Under the pieces are notes generated by a model. The model was not told the DNA's origin and ran no database searches. It was given only the letters and a program-made list of their open reading frames with translations. Shown piece by piece: positions 7,866 to 13,056 of a stretch of DNA of 16,145 nt. This DNA is from Rhizorhabdus sp. GTDB taxonomy: Bacteria; Pseudomonadota; Alphaproteobacteria; Sphingomonadales; Sphingomonadaceae. Position 1 is the stretch's first letter; each line of letters starts with the position of its first letter. The stretch is from assembly GCA_004297635.1 (NCBI GenBank), contig SCUQ01000615.1, forward strand, positions 1 through 16,145. Reading direction: 5' to 3'. The translations under genes were made by a program, and so were the position numbers.

Positions 7866-7893
7866 AAAAAAGGAGAGGCCTTGCGGCCCCTCC
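7866..7893 (-). terminator. Intrinsic terminator of the 74-residue gene
   Basis: On the minus strand GGAGGGGCC, loop GCAA, GGCCTCTCC is followed by six Ts (plus-strand A-run 7866-7871). The stem is nine pairs including one G.U. It begins 8 bp after the stop codon at 7902. Confidence 0.9.
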
Positions 7894-7901
7894 CCTCGGT
7901 T

Positions 7902-8126
7902 TCAATATTCGTCCGATAGACCGCCCGGCACTGTGTGCACCACCCGGTCGACGAGCGTCATCGGCAGCGCATCATAGTCGCCTTCGTCGATGCTGATGTA
8001 GCGGCCCTCGCTCTCCTGGATGACATGCTGGTCGAAGAAGCTGTGGAGCGCGCGGCGCTGTGCGCAGGCGACGGCGGCGAAGAAGGCGGCGTTGTCGGCG
8101 GCGGCGCTGGTCATCTGGGTCTGCAT
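7902..8126 (-). CDS. Orphan 74-residue protein with duplicated leader and terminator
   Basis: I do not recognise this protein. It starts MQTQMTSAAADNAAFFAAVACAQRRALHSFFDQ, a probable helix, and ends in an acidic and aromatic stretch (RYISIDEGDYDALPMTLVDRVVHTVPGGLSDEY). There is no signal peptide or membrane segment. The open frame extends 53 codons further upstream, but that part is arginine/proline-rich and overlaps the structured leader. The ATG at 8124-8126 has AGGAGA seven bases upstream and is clearly the start. It stands alone between an intrinsic terminator and a leader of about 240 nt that closely resembles the leader of the DUF2493 gene. Small size, acidity and location next to the probable oriT would fit a leading-region protein such as an anti-defence factor, but nothing in the sequence proves this. 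Confidence 0.85.
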   Translation of the reverse strand: MQTQMTSAAADNAAFFAAVACAQRRALHSFFDQHVIQESEGRYISIDEGDYDALPMTLVDRVVHTVPGGLSDEY

Positions 8127-8365
8127 CGTCTTTCTCCTCTTGTCTTTAAGGACAGGGGAGTGGCCGTCGGCCGTCCGGGATCGGGTCAAGGACCGCCGGC
8201 ATCGCCGGCGGCCGCGAAGCGGGCGACGGGGGTGCCGATTTTGTCCTGGTTGCCGTGGAGCGAAGCGGAGCGGTGGCCAGGTCAAAATTGGGGGGACCGT
8301 CGATCCTTGAGGCGGTCCCGGACGGCTGACATCATGGGATGTCTGTGAGAGATATTTTCCTCTCG
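8127..8365 (-). promoter_or_regulatory. Structured leader, copy 1 (three hairpins), upstream of the 74-residue gene
   Basis: In plus-strand order: GGTCAAG (8184-8190); hairpin A CCGCCGGC/GCCGGCGG with 3-nt loop (8193-8211); hairpin B (8235-8291), a 21-pair imperfect stem from CCGATTTTGTC to GTCAAAATTGG; hairpin C GGGACCG/CGGTCCC (8293-8319) presenting ATCCTTGA (8303-8310) in its loop; then an AT-rich CTCTC-containing spot (near 8345-8365, minus sense). The same elements in the same order and near-equal spacing occur at 10489-10735. Candidate roles are a cis-acting RNA leader or a single-stranded-DNA promoter. Confidence 0.8.
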
Positions 8366-8395
8366 TGGGGGCGCCCCGGCCGAGGCGAGCGGCCC

Positions 8396-8413
8396 GCGGA
8401 CCGAAGGGTCCGC
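8396..8413. repeat. 7-bp perfect hairpin with GAAG loop
   Basis: GCGGACC (8396-8402), GAAG, GGTCCGC (8407-8413), in the stretch 8366-8518 that otherwise shows no coding signal. No U-tract on either side. Confidence 0.45.
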
Positions 8414-8518
8414 TTGGGGGTCGCGAGCGAGCCGGGCGAACCGGCGCGGAGATGGTCGGTAGAAGCGGGAATCCGCAGCGACGGGCGGCGGTTCAGACCG
8501 GGTTCATGGGCATGCGCC

Positions 8519-8554
8519 AAGAAAAAGGCGACCCCTGATGATGCAGGGATCGCC
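8519..8554 (-). terminator. Intrinsic terminator of the two-gene orphan operon
   Basis: On the minus strand GGCGATCCCTG, loop CATCAT, CAGGGGTCGCC is followed by TTTTTCTT (plus A-run 8522-8526). Eleven stem positions with one A.G-type mismatch in the middle. It lies about 115 bp downstream of the stop at 8670. The intervening 8555-8669 contains nothing I can name. Confidence 0.85.
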
Positions 8555-8669
8555 TCAAGTTTGGGTTGCTCGCAACAAAAGCCGCGAGTCCCTCGGGTCG
8601 CACCGTGTTTGTAGCATCAAATGATGCAGGAATAGTTGGCGAATTGCGTCGGCTTTGGCAGCTATTTGC

Positions 8670-8909
8670 CTAAAGCATCAGGCTGGCGGGATCGCGACTT
8701 GCCGCCGCCGCGTCGAAGCCCCGCTGCCAGGCTTGATCTCTCGCGCTGCCCCGCCGGTAGCCGCTCCCGCCATGGCTCATGACAAAGGCGCGCCAGCCGG
8801 CCTTTTCCGCTTCCCACAACGGGTCAACCGGCGCGGGGCCGAGCAGCGTCAGAAGGTCGAGGCGCGGCGCGCGTTCGGGCTCCAAAGGATGTCCCCGGCG
8901 TCTCATCAT
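8670..8909 (-). CDS. Orphan 79-residue protein, coupled to upstream gene
   Basis: I do not recognise a named family. The core DPLWEAEKAGWRAFVMSHGGSGYRRGSARDQAWQRGFDAA is rich in tryptophan and aromatic residues with regular spacing (W..E..GW, W..GF), which suggests a small folded domain, possibly nucleic-acid or peptide binding. The first 25 residues are basic. The ATG at 8907-8909 overlaps the TGA of the preceding gene (ATGA), so the two are translated together. A second ATG follows immediately, so the product may lack one residue. The opposite-strand open frame is a shadow. A good terminator follows at 8519-8554. It is soluble by composition, with no membrane segment or signal peptide. Confidence 0.75.
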   Translation of the reverse strand: MMRRRGHPLEPERAPRLDLLTLLGPAPVDPLWEAEKAGWRAFVMSHGGSGYRRGSARDQAWQRGFDAAAASRDPASLML

Positions 8910-9310
8910 GCCCCGCCCTGCCCTACCGGTTCCGGCGCGCTCATACCTGCGCCGTCGACCGCGCCCTGCCCGCCCATTTCGAGCAGAATGTCGCCGCTCA
9001 TCGGCAGGCGGCGGGTGCGGATCTGTGCGCGCGTGAACTGCGCTTCGTCGAGGACCGCGATCACATCGGCGTCATAGTCGAAGAGCTTGGCGAGGGCGGC
9101 CAGGGCCAGGGTGTCGACCCGGGCGCTCAGCGCATAGTCCAGCGCCTGCTCGTCGCCCTCTTTCTGCCGCAGGAGGTCGAGACCCTGCCGGAGCGCTTCG
9201 GCTTCGAGATAGGTGCGCAGGCGGGCATAGTGTCGCGCGGTGATGCGGGCCACGAGCGGGCGATATTGGATCGTGGACGCGGCGGCAGCAGTGCGAAACG
9301 GGATCGACAT
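8906..9310 (-). CDS. Orphan 134-residue helical protein
   Basis: I recognise no named domain. The protein begins MSIPFRTAAAASTIQYRPLVARITARHYARLRTYLEAEALRQGLDLL and is predicted to be mostly helical up to about residue 100 (DEQALDYALSARVDTLALAALAKLFDYDADVIAVLDEAQFTRAQIRTRRLP). A short Gly/Ala-rich acidic tail follows. The open frame continues 69 codons upstream, but the extra part is arginine/glycine-rich and lacks a ribosome site. The ATG at 9308-9310 has AAGGA about nine bases upstream. It is the first gene of a two-gene unit with the 79-residue protein (4-bp overlap). The gap of about 110 bp to the next unit holds an inverted repeat with a TCGATG loop. Function unknown; the pair may act together. 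Confidence 0.8.
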   Translation of the reverse strand: MSIPFRTAAAASTIQYRPLVARITARHYARLRTYLEAEALRQGLDLLRQKEGDEQALDYALSARVDTLALAALAKLFDYDADVIAVLDEAQFTRAQIRTRRLPMSGDILLEMGGQGAVDGAGMSAPEPVGQGGA

Positions 9311-9418
9311 GGGAGCTGTCCTTGTCTGTTGGCTCGCGCCTTTCCACCCCTCTTTCCTTTGGGCTTTGCGGGCCGGTCTCCAGAGCCCTCCGATAGAGGT
9401 TTCAGGGTCGCCTTCGGC

Positions 9419-9453
9419 GCGGCGCGACGGGGTTCGATGCCCCGGCGCGCCGC
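9419..9453. repeat. Hairpin with TTCGATG loop, downstream of the DUF2493 gene
   Basis: A 13-pair stem with one mismatch (9419-9432 with 9440-9453) closes the loop TTCGATG (9433-9439). The stem sequence differs from the hairpin at 7817-7851, but the loop (YTCGATG) and the distance of about 20 bases to the A-run of the next terminator are shared. Confidence 0.7.
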
Positions 9454-9461
9454 CCTGCCAG

Positions 9462-9506
9462 ACGAAAAGAAGGAGGAGAGGCCCCGGCCTGAGCCGGAAC
9501 CTCTCC
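9462..9506 (-). terminator. Intrinsic terminator of the DUF2493 gene
   Basis: On the minus strand a 14-pair stem (9493-9506 with 9475-9488, two G.U pairs, 4-nt loop) is followed by TCCTTCTTTTC. The plus-strand core GGAGAGGCC is identical to that of the terminator at 7866-7893. It begins 8 bp after the stop codon at 9514, the same spacing as in the other unit. Confidence 0.88.
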
Positions 9507-9513
9507 GATGGGC

Positions 9514-10488
9514 TCACGCCCGCTTGGCCGTCGGCTGGTGGGCGAGATTGACGACGTGGAGCGGAACCCCCGCCTGGCGCAGCTTCTGGGCGAGGTTCAT
9601 CTGGATGCCCGAGCCCTCGCAGATGACCGCTTCGACGGGCTTGAGGTTCACCAGCCGGTCGTTGCGGACGAAGGCGGCGCGGTTGCCCTGGCTGCGGTCC
9701 AGGCGGAACTGGATGACCTTGACGCCGCGAGCGGCGGCCCAGGCGTGGGCGATGGCATCGCAGCCCTTGGCCTGCGCGGTCGTGGCGAGGATCATCTCGG
9801 GGATACGCGTCTTGATGCGGTCGAGGCCCTTGTAGAGCAGGTCATGATCTTCCCAGACCTGGCCGCCCGAGAAGATCACCACCGGACCATCGGGCGCGAA
9901 CTGTTCGCGGCGCGTCCGGGCGCGTCCTGCGAGATAATCGCGCGCGTCGATCATCGAGGCGCTGAGCGCGGAGGATACCCGGCTGCCCTTGACAGGCGAG
10001 AAGGGCTTGCCGGTCTCGACCCGGTAGACTTCGGCGGCATGGTCGCGCATGCATTCCATCGCTTCGCGGCATCCCTGCAGCGTCTGGCAGAGCAGCTGCG
10101 TGTCCTCCAGTTCCGTCGCGTAGATTTCCGAGGGGTCGTAGTGGCGCGCGAGCTCCCCGAGCGCCTTGGCGGCGTCATCCTCGCGGCCCTCGATGCGCTT
10201 GGCCACGACATGGAAGCTGTTGGCAAAGCCCCACGCGAGATCGGCGGCATAGGCCTCCATCCTGGTGTCGCGCAGGACGTCGAACATCGTCTGCATCATC
10301 ATGTCGACCGCGGCGCGGACCTGCTCCGGGTCGGGCATGTCGAGCGCTTCAGGCGCCTCGACGATGGAGAGCTTGGCCATCTCGCTATGCTCGATGAAGG
10401 CGGCTCCATAATTGCGGCTGGCGTCGTCATTGTCGCGGCTTGCGGCGATGAAGCTGGCGAGATCGGCGAAGTTGGTGAAGTTGGTCAT
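9514..10488 (-). CDS. DUF2493 (YspA/SLOG-like) protein with long N-terminal extension
   Basis: The protein has 324 residues. The C-terminal third (from about 200, PVVIFSGGQVWEDHDLLYKGLD...ILATTAQAKGCDAIAHAWAAARGVKVIQF...VRNDRLVNLKPVEAVICEGSGIQMNLAQKLRQAGVPLHVV) has the Rossmann-like pattern of DUF2493: an N-terminal strand with SGG, a GCD-x-IA-x-x-W motif, a R-N-x-x-L motif and a GSG turn. SLOG-related proteins bind nucleotide-type ligands, and some SLOG families act in conflict systems. The first 190 residues are helical and of unknown role. The ATG has GGAGG six bases upstream. The gene stands alone with its own terminator and a 247-nt structured leader that closely resembles the leader of the 74-residue gene. 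A 338-residue plus-strand frame over it is a shadow. Confidence 0.9.
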   Translation of the reverse strand: MTNFTNFADLASFIAASRDNDDASRNYGAAFIEHSEMAKLSIVEAPEALDMPDPEQVRAAVDMMMQTMFDVLRDTRMEAYAADLAWGFANSFHVVAKRIEGREDDAAKALGELARHYDPSEIYATELEDTQLLCQTLQGCREAMECMRDHAAEVYRVETGKPFSPVKGSRVSSALSASMIDARDYLAGRARTRREQFAPDGPVVIFSGGQVWEDHDLLYKGLDRIKTRIPEMILATTAQAKGCDAIAHAWAAARGVKVIQFRLDRSQGNRAAFVRNDRLVNLKPVEAVICEGSGIQMNLAQKLRQAGVPLHVVNLAHQPTAKRA

Positions 10489-10735
10489 GAGTGCCTCCGT
10501 GTGAGTGTCTCATCCGTTCGATGAGGCCCTCCCCCGGGCGTGCGGCGGTCAAGCTGGTCAGGGACGGCGACCGGTCTCCGGTCGCCGCCGCTCTGCGGGG
10601 AGTGGGGGAACCGATTTTGTCGGGGTCGGCGCGGCACGCGGCGGCGCCGTCAAAATTGGGGGGACCGCTCATCCTTGACGAGCGCCGATCCCCGCACGCC
10701 ACACTTGGACGACTAGAGAGAGAGAAATAGAAAAC
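10489..10735 (-). promoter_or_regulatory. Structured leader, copy 2 (three hairpins), upstream of the DUF2493 gene
   Basis: In plus-strand order: CTCATC/GATGAG small hairpin near the ribosome site (about 10510-10526); GGTCAAG (10546-10552); hairpin A GGCGACCGG/CCGGTCGCC with TCT loop (10566-10586); hairpin B from CCGATTTTGTC (10611-10621) to GTCAAAATTGG (10649-10659) with inner GGCGC/GCGCC; hairpin C CGCTC/GAGCG (10666-10684) presenting ATCCTTGA (10671-10678); then a purine tract (10712-10730; CTCTCTCTCT on the minus strand). GTCAAAATTGGGGGGACCG (10649-10667) is identical to 8281-8299. Confidence 0.8.
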
Positions 10736-10765
10736 TGGGGGATCCGGTTGGCGCCCCCGCAAGGT

Positions 10766-10796
10766 GATCGTCACCCGGCAGGGCGGAGACGCGGCG
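10766..10796 (+). repeat. Dispersed repeat R1, copy 2
   Basis: 28 of 31 bases match the copy at 7348-7378, in the same orientation. It begins about 30 bp beyond the outer end of leader copy 2. The following 10797-11038 has no convincing gene; its plus-strand frame is arginine-rich. Confidence 0.75.
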
Positions 10797-11038
10797 CAGG
10801 CGCGGCTCCGGGAGCGCCAGCGACTAGAGCGCCGGTCCCGGCCGGCGGCCGGGATGCGTCGTCCCCATCCCGTTCACCGCGTCCCGCCACGCCGGCGACG
10901 GGATATCCAACCTGGCTCGGACTATCTAGGATCGCCCTGCCCGCGAGATCGCTGGCGCGGGCCAGGCGCTAGGGCTATTTTCGGGACCGGACGCCAGGGA
11001 CTCGGGCGTCAAATGCGGGACACGAAGATCATGGTCAA

Positions 11039-11245
11039 ATGCAAGGGCAGCGAGCGCGCCGCGCGGGCGCTGACGAGGCGGAGGGCCTGGCTTGCGACAT
11101 CCGCTTCGAGGGCGCGCCAATGTGGCAAAGCTTCCTGCCGCAGGTCCAGACCGTCCTTGCCGCGATCGCGGACCCGGGCGTGGCCCATGGCGAGGAATGG
11201 ACGCGGATCATCGCCCATCTGCGGGCGCAGGCCGGGCCGCGCTGA
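11039..11245 (+). CDS. Possible small plus-strand gene (68 residues or shorter)
   Basis: The last 42 residues (from MWQSFLPQVQTVLAAIADP to IIAHLRAQAGPR) have high GC3 codon use and look like one or two amphipathic helices; I recognise no family. The start is uncertain. ATG at 11039 has no clear ribosome site. ATG at 11120 has GAGGG about eight bases upstream and would give the 42-residue form. A second frame starting at ATG 11033 also looks coding for its first 20 codons, so a frameshift is possible. The gene is convergent with the NYN-domain gene; a GC-rich inverted repeat covers the stop. The opposite-strand frame (11009-11218) is less coherent. Treat this as a candidate only. Confidence 0.4.
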   Translation: MQGQRARRAGADEAEGLACDIRFEGAPMWQSFLPQVQTVLAAIADPGVAHGEEWTRIIAHLRAQAGPR

Positions 11246-11258
11246 GCGCCCGGCCCGG
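11232..11258. terminator. GC-rich inverted repeat between convergent genes
   Basis: CCGGGC (11232-11237) pairs with GCCCGG (11253-11258), with further GCGC pairing inside. It lies between the possible small plus gene and the stop of the NYN-domain gene. No U-tract on either strand, so termination is only a guess. Confidence 0.4.
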
Positions 11259-11266
11259 TATCCGAC

Positions 11267-12139
11267 CTAGCCGCCGGGCTTGGCCGCGCGGTCGGTGTTG
11301 CGCTTGTCCGCGACATAGGTCTGGCCGTTGTCGCCCTTCATGATGACGAACAGGCCGGTCGCCTCGAACAGCCGGGGGAAATTCTTGACCCCATAGTTGC
11401 GCGGATCGATCGGCGCCTGGCGCTTTACCGCGCTGCCGGCCGCCGCCATGTGCGCCCAGCCATCGTCGCGGGCCGCGGCCTCGACCGCGCCGCGCAGGGT
11501 GGTGATGAGCTTGCTGTCCTGCGCGAGCGACTTGGCGACCGGCGTCGTCGGTGCTTCTGGCGGAGCGGCAGGCGCGGCGGCACCGGCCGGCGCAGTGGCA
11601 GGCGCCGCCTTGCGGCGACCGCGCACCTTGTGCGGCGCAGCAGCCAGAGCCTCGGCCTCCGGTTCGGCAGGCGGGGTGCTGTCCTCGAGGCCGTCAAGGA
11701 AGAGGAAAGTGGTGCAGGCGTTGACGAAAGGCGTCGGCGTCTTGCGCTCGCCGAACCCGTAGACCTCATGGCCATTGGCCTTGAGCTGCATGATCAGCGG
11801 CGTGAAGTCGGCATCGCTCGACGCGATCGCGAAGGCGTCCAGGTCCTGGGTATAGAGCAGTTCCATCGCGTCGATGACGAGCGCGATATCGGTGGCGTTC
11901 TTGCCGGTGGAATAGCTGAACTGCTGGATCGGACGGATCGCGAAATCGTGGAGCTTTCCGGTCCAGCCCTTGAGCGTCGTCGCCGCCCAGTTGCCATAGG
12001 CGCGGCGGATATTGGCAGTGCCATATTTGCTGAGCTCGGCGAGGATGGCGCCGATCTTGGCATGGCTCACATTGTCGGCGTCGATGAGCAGCGCGATGCG
12101 GCGGCTGGGCGTGGCGGCGAGGGGCGTGTCGGGTTCCAA
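11267..12139 (-). CDS. NYN-domain (PIN-like) protein with C-terminal OST-HTH/LOTUS-like domain, TTG start
   Basis: The protein has 290 residues. Residues 13-148 form a NYN/LabA-type domain: IALLIDADN (15-23, D20/D22/N23), GKNATDIALVIDAM (79-92, D84), AIASSDADFTPLI (104-116, D109/D111) and HEVYGFGE (124-131). These acidic residues match the metal-dependent RNase-like active site of NYN/PIN proteins. A Pro/Ala-rich linker (about 152-203) leads to residues 205-278 (DSKLITTLRGAVEAAARDDGWAHMAAAGSAV...NYGVKNFPRLFEATGLFVI), which fit an OST-HTH RNA-binding domain. The best start is TTG at 12137-12139, with AAAGGA six bases upstream. The open frame beyond it is arginine-rich and overlaps ssb. It lies 94 bp downstream of ssb and may be cotranscribed. 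A role in RNA processing or defence evasion is inference. Confidence 0.88.
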   Translation of the reverse strand: MEPDTPLAATPSRRIALLIDADNVSHAKIGAILAELSKYGTANIRRAYGNWAATTLKGWTGKLHDFAIRPIQQFSYSTGKNATDIALVIDAMELLYTQDLDAFAIASSDADFTPLIMQLKANGHEVYGFGERKTPTPFVNACTTFLFLDGLEDSTPPAEPEAEALAAAPHKVRGRRKAAPATAPAGAAAPAAPPEAPTTPVAKSLAQDSKLITTLRGAVEAAARDDGWAHMAAAGSAVKRQAPIDPRNYGVKNFPRLFEATGLFVIMKGDNGQTYVADKRNTDRAAKPGG

Positions 12140-12163
12140 GAGCGGTCCTTTGTGCAAGAGAGT

Positions 12164-12225
12164 GCCGCAGGCGCGCGGGGGATGCGCACCTGCGGCCAGC
12201 GAAGGGCGGCGCGTGGGCGCCGCCC
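12164..12225 (-). other. Two strong hairpins between ssb and the NYN gene
   Basis: GCCGCAGG/CCTGCGGC (12164-12171 with 12189-12196, GCGC pairing inside) and GGGCGGCGC/GCGCCGCCC (12204-12212 with 12217-12225, 4-nt loop) fill the 94-bp gap. No U-tract. They could slow or partly stop transcription, or protect the ssb mRNA end, giving unequal amounts of the two proteins. Confidence 0.55.
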
Positions 12226-12233
12226 GGCGCCTG

Positions 12234-12560
12234 TCAAAAGAAGTGGAGCCGGTCGGCGATGACCTCGGCGCCGTAGCGGGCGTTGCCGTCGCGGTCTTCC
12301 CAGCTCGAATAGTGCAGATAGCCCGAAATGGCGACGACGTCGCCCTTCTTGCGCGTGGCCGCGGCCTTGCCCTGGCCGTTGAAGCAGGTGACCTTGTGGA
12401 ACTCGGTGGTCTTGGCCGTGTAGCCGGTCGCCTCGTCGATATAGGTCTTGCCGTCCTTGAGCTTGACCCGGTCGGTCGCGACGATGAGGGTGACGGGACC
12501 ATTGCCCGAGGGGGTCTGCGGATCCTTGGCGACGCGGCCGGTGAGATTGACTTCGTTCAT
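12234..12560 (-). CDS. ssb: Short single-stranded DNA-binding protein (OB fold) without acidic tail
   Basis: The protein has 108 residues: MNEVNLTGRVAKDPQ, VTLIVATDR, TTEFHKVTCFNGQGKAA, KKGDVVAISGYLHYSSWEDRDGNARYGAEVIADRLHFF. This is the strand order of an SSB OB fold (N-terminal L-x-GR, a central F-x-x-V-x-x-F(W) strand, K-GD-x-V-x-x-x-G and a C-terminal A strand). It ends right after the OB fold, so the flexible linker and the acidic DDDIPF-type tip that recruits host partners are missing. The ATG at 12558-12560 has AAGGAGA about eight bases upstream. The longer frame upstream is unlikely. Plasmid SSBs of leading regions protect incoming single-stranded DNA. The tail-less form should bind DNA but not call host SSB partners. 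Confidence 0.92.
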   Translation of the reverse strand: MNEVNLTGRVAKDPQTPSGNGPVTLIVATDRVKLKDGKTYIDEATGYTAKTTEFHKVTCFNGQGKAAATRKKGDVVAISGYLHYSSWEDRDGNARYGAEVIADRLHFF

Positions 12561-13056
12561 GATGAGTCTCCTTGGGTTGCCGGCGTTCCTTCCCGCCGGT
12601 GACACCGATTGGCGGCGTGGGGCCGGGACTTGCACCGATGCGCGCAGCGCGGGAGGGGAACCTCTGAAAGGCGCTGGCGCGGGCCGCCGCGCAGCGGCAA
12701 CACGGGCGCCTGGAACGGGGTTGCCGGGCCCGGTCCCCTCGCCGCAGGTGTCACGTCAACGGCGCGGAAGGGACGCTGGCAGCCCAGGCCGGCGGTGAAC
12801 GGCCAATCGCCAGGCCGCCCTCCAGGATTGGCTCCCCTTGCGGCAATGGCCCTGGCACCCGGCGCGGCGGGCGAGGTTCATGCGCCGGCAGACCGGCCGG
12901 ACGCGGGCGCAGGGCGAGTGACCAATGGCGCGCCGACGGGTTCCCTTGAGATACGATGCGGCCCCGGGGGCCCGGCGACCTTGCGCGAAGCAGGCGGCCC
13001 TCGCCCGCCCGGGCTATCGGCTTGGGCGGGAGCTCCGCATCGACGCCCGTGCGCGG
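12561..13056. other. Noncoding stretch upstream of ssb with a large nested inverted repeat
   Basis: No convincing gene on either strand. GTGACACC (12599-12606) pairs with GGTGTCAC (12747-12754). Inside it, in register, GCGGCG (12612-12617) pairs with CGCCGC (12740-12745), GGGG (12619-12622) with CCCC (12735-12738) and CCGGG (12623-12627) with CCCGG (12729-12733). CCAATC/GATTGG (12803-12831) lies further out. A strong hairpin CCCGCCC/GGGCGGG (13004-13030) follows the stop of the next gene upstream and may end its transcript, though no U-tract is present. Confidence 0.6.

Noticed and set aside
7517..7867. Minus-strand frame over the DUF6437-like gene
   Set aside because: Serine/arginine-rich low-complexity product that runs through the two strong hairpins at 7797-7851.
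8339..8614. 91-codon plus-strand frame
   Set aside because: Arginine/glycine/proline-rich, crosses the minus-strand terminator at 8519-8554, no ribosome site.
9508..10524. 338-codon plus-strand frame over the DUF2493 gene
   Set aside because: Antisense shadow; the minus strand has the DUF2493 motifs, a good ribosome site and its own terminator.
12803..12831. CCAATC/GATTGG upstream of ssb as a third copy of the leader family
   Set aside because: Only 6 bp pair, the diagnostic TTTTG/CAAAA core is absent and the distance to the start codon is more than twice that of the two true copies.
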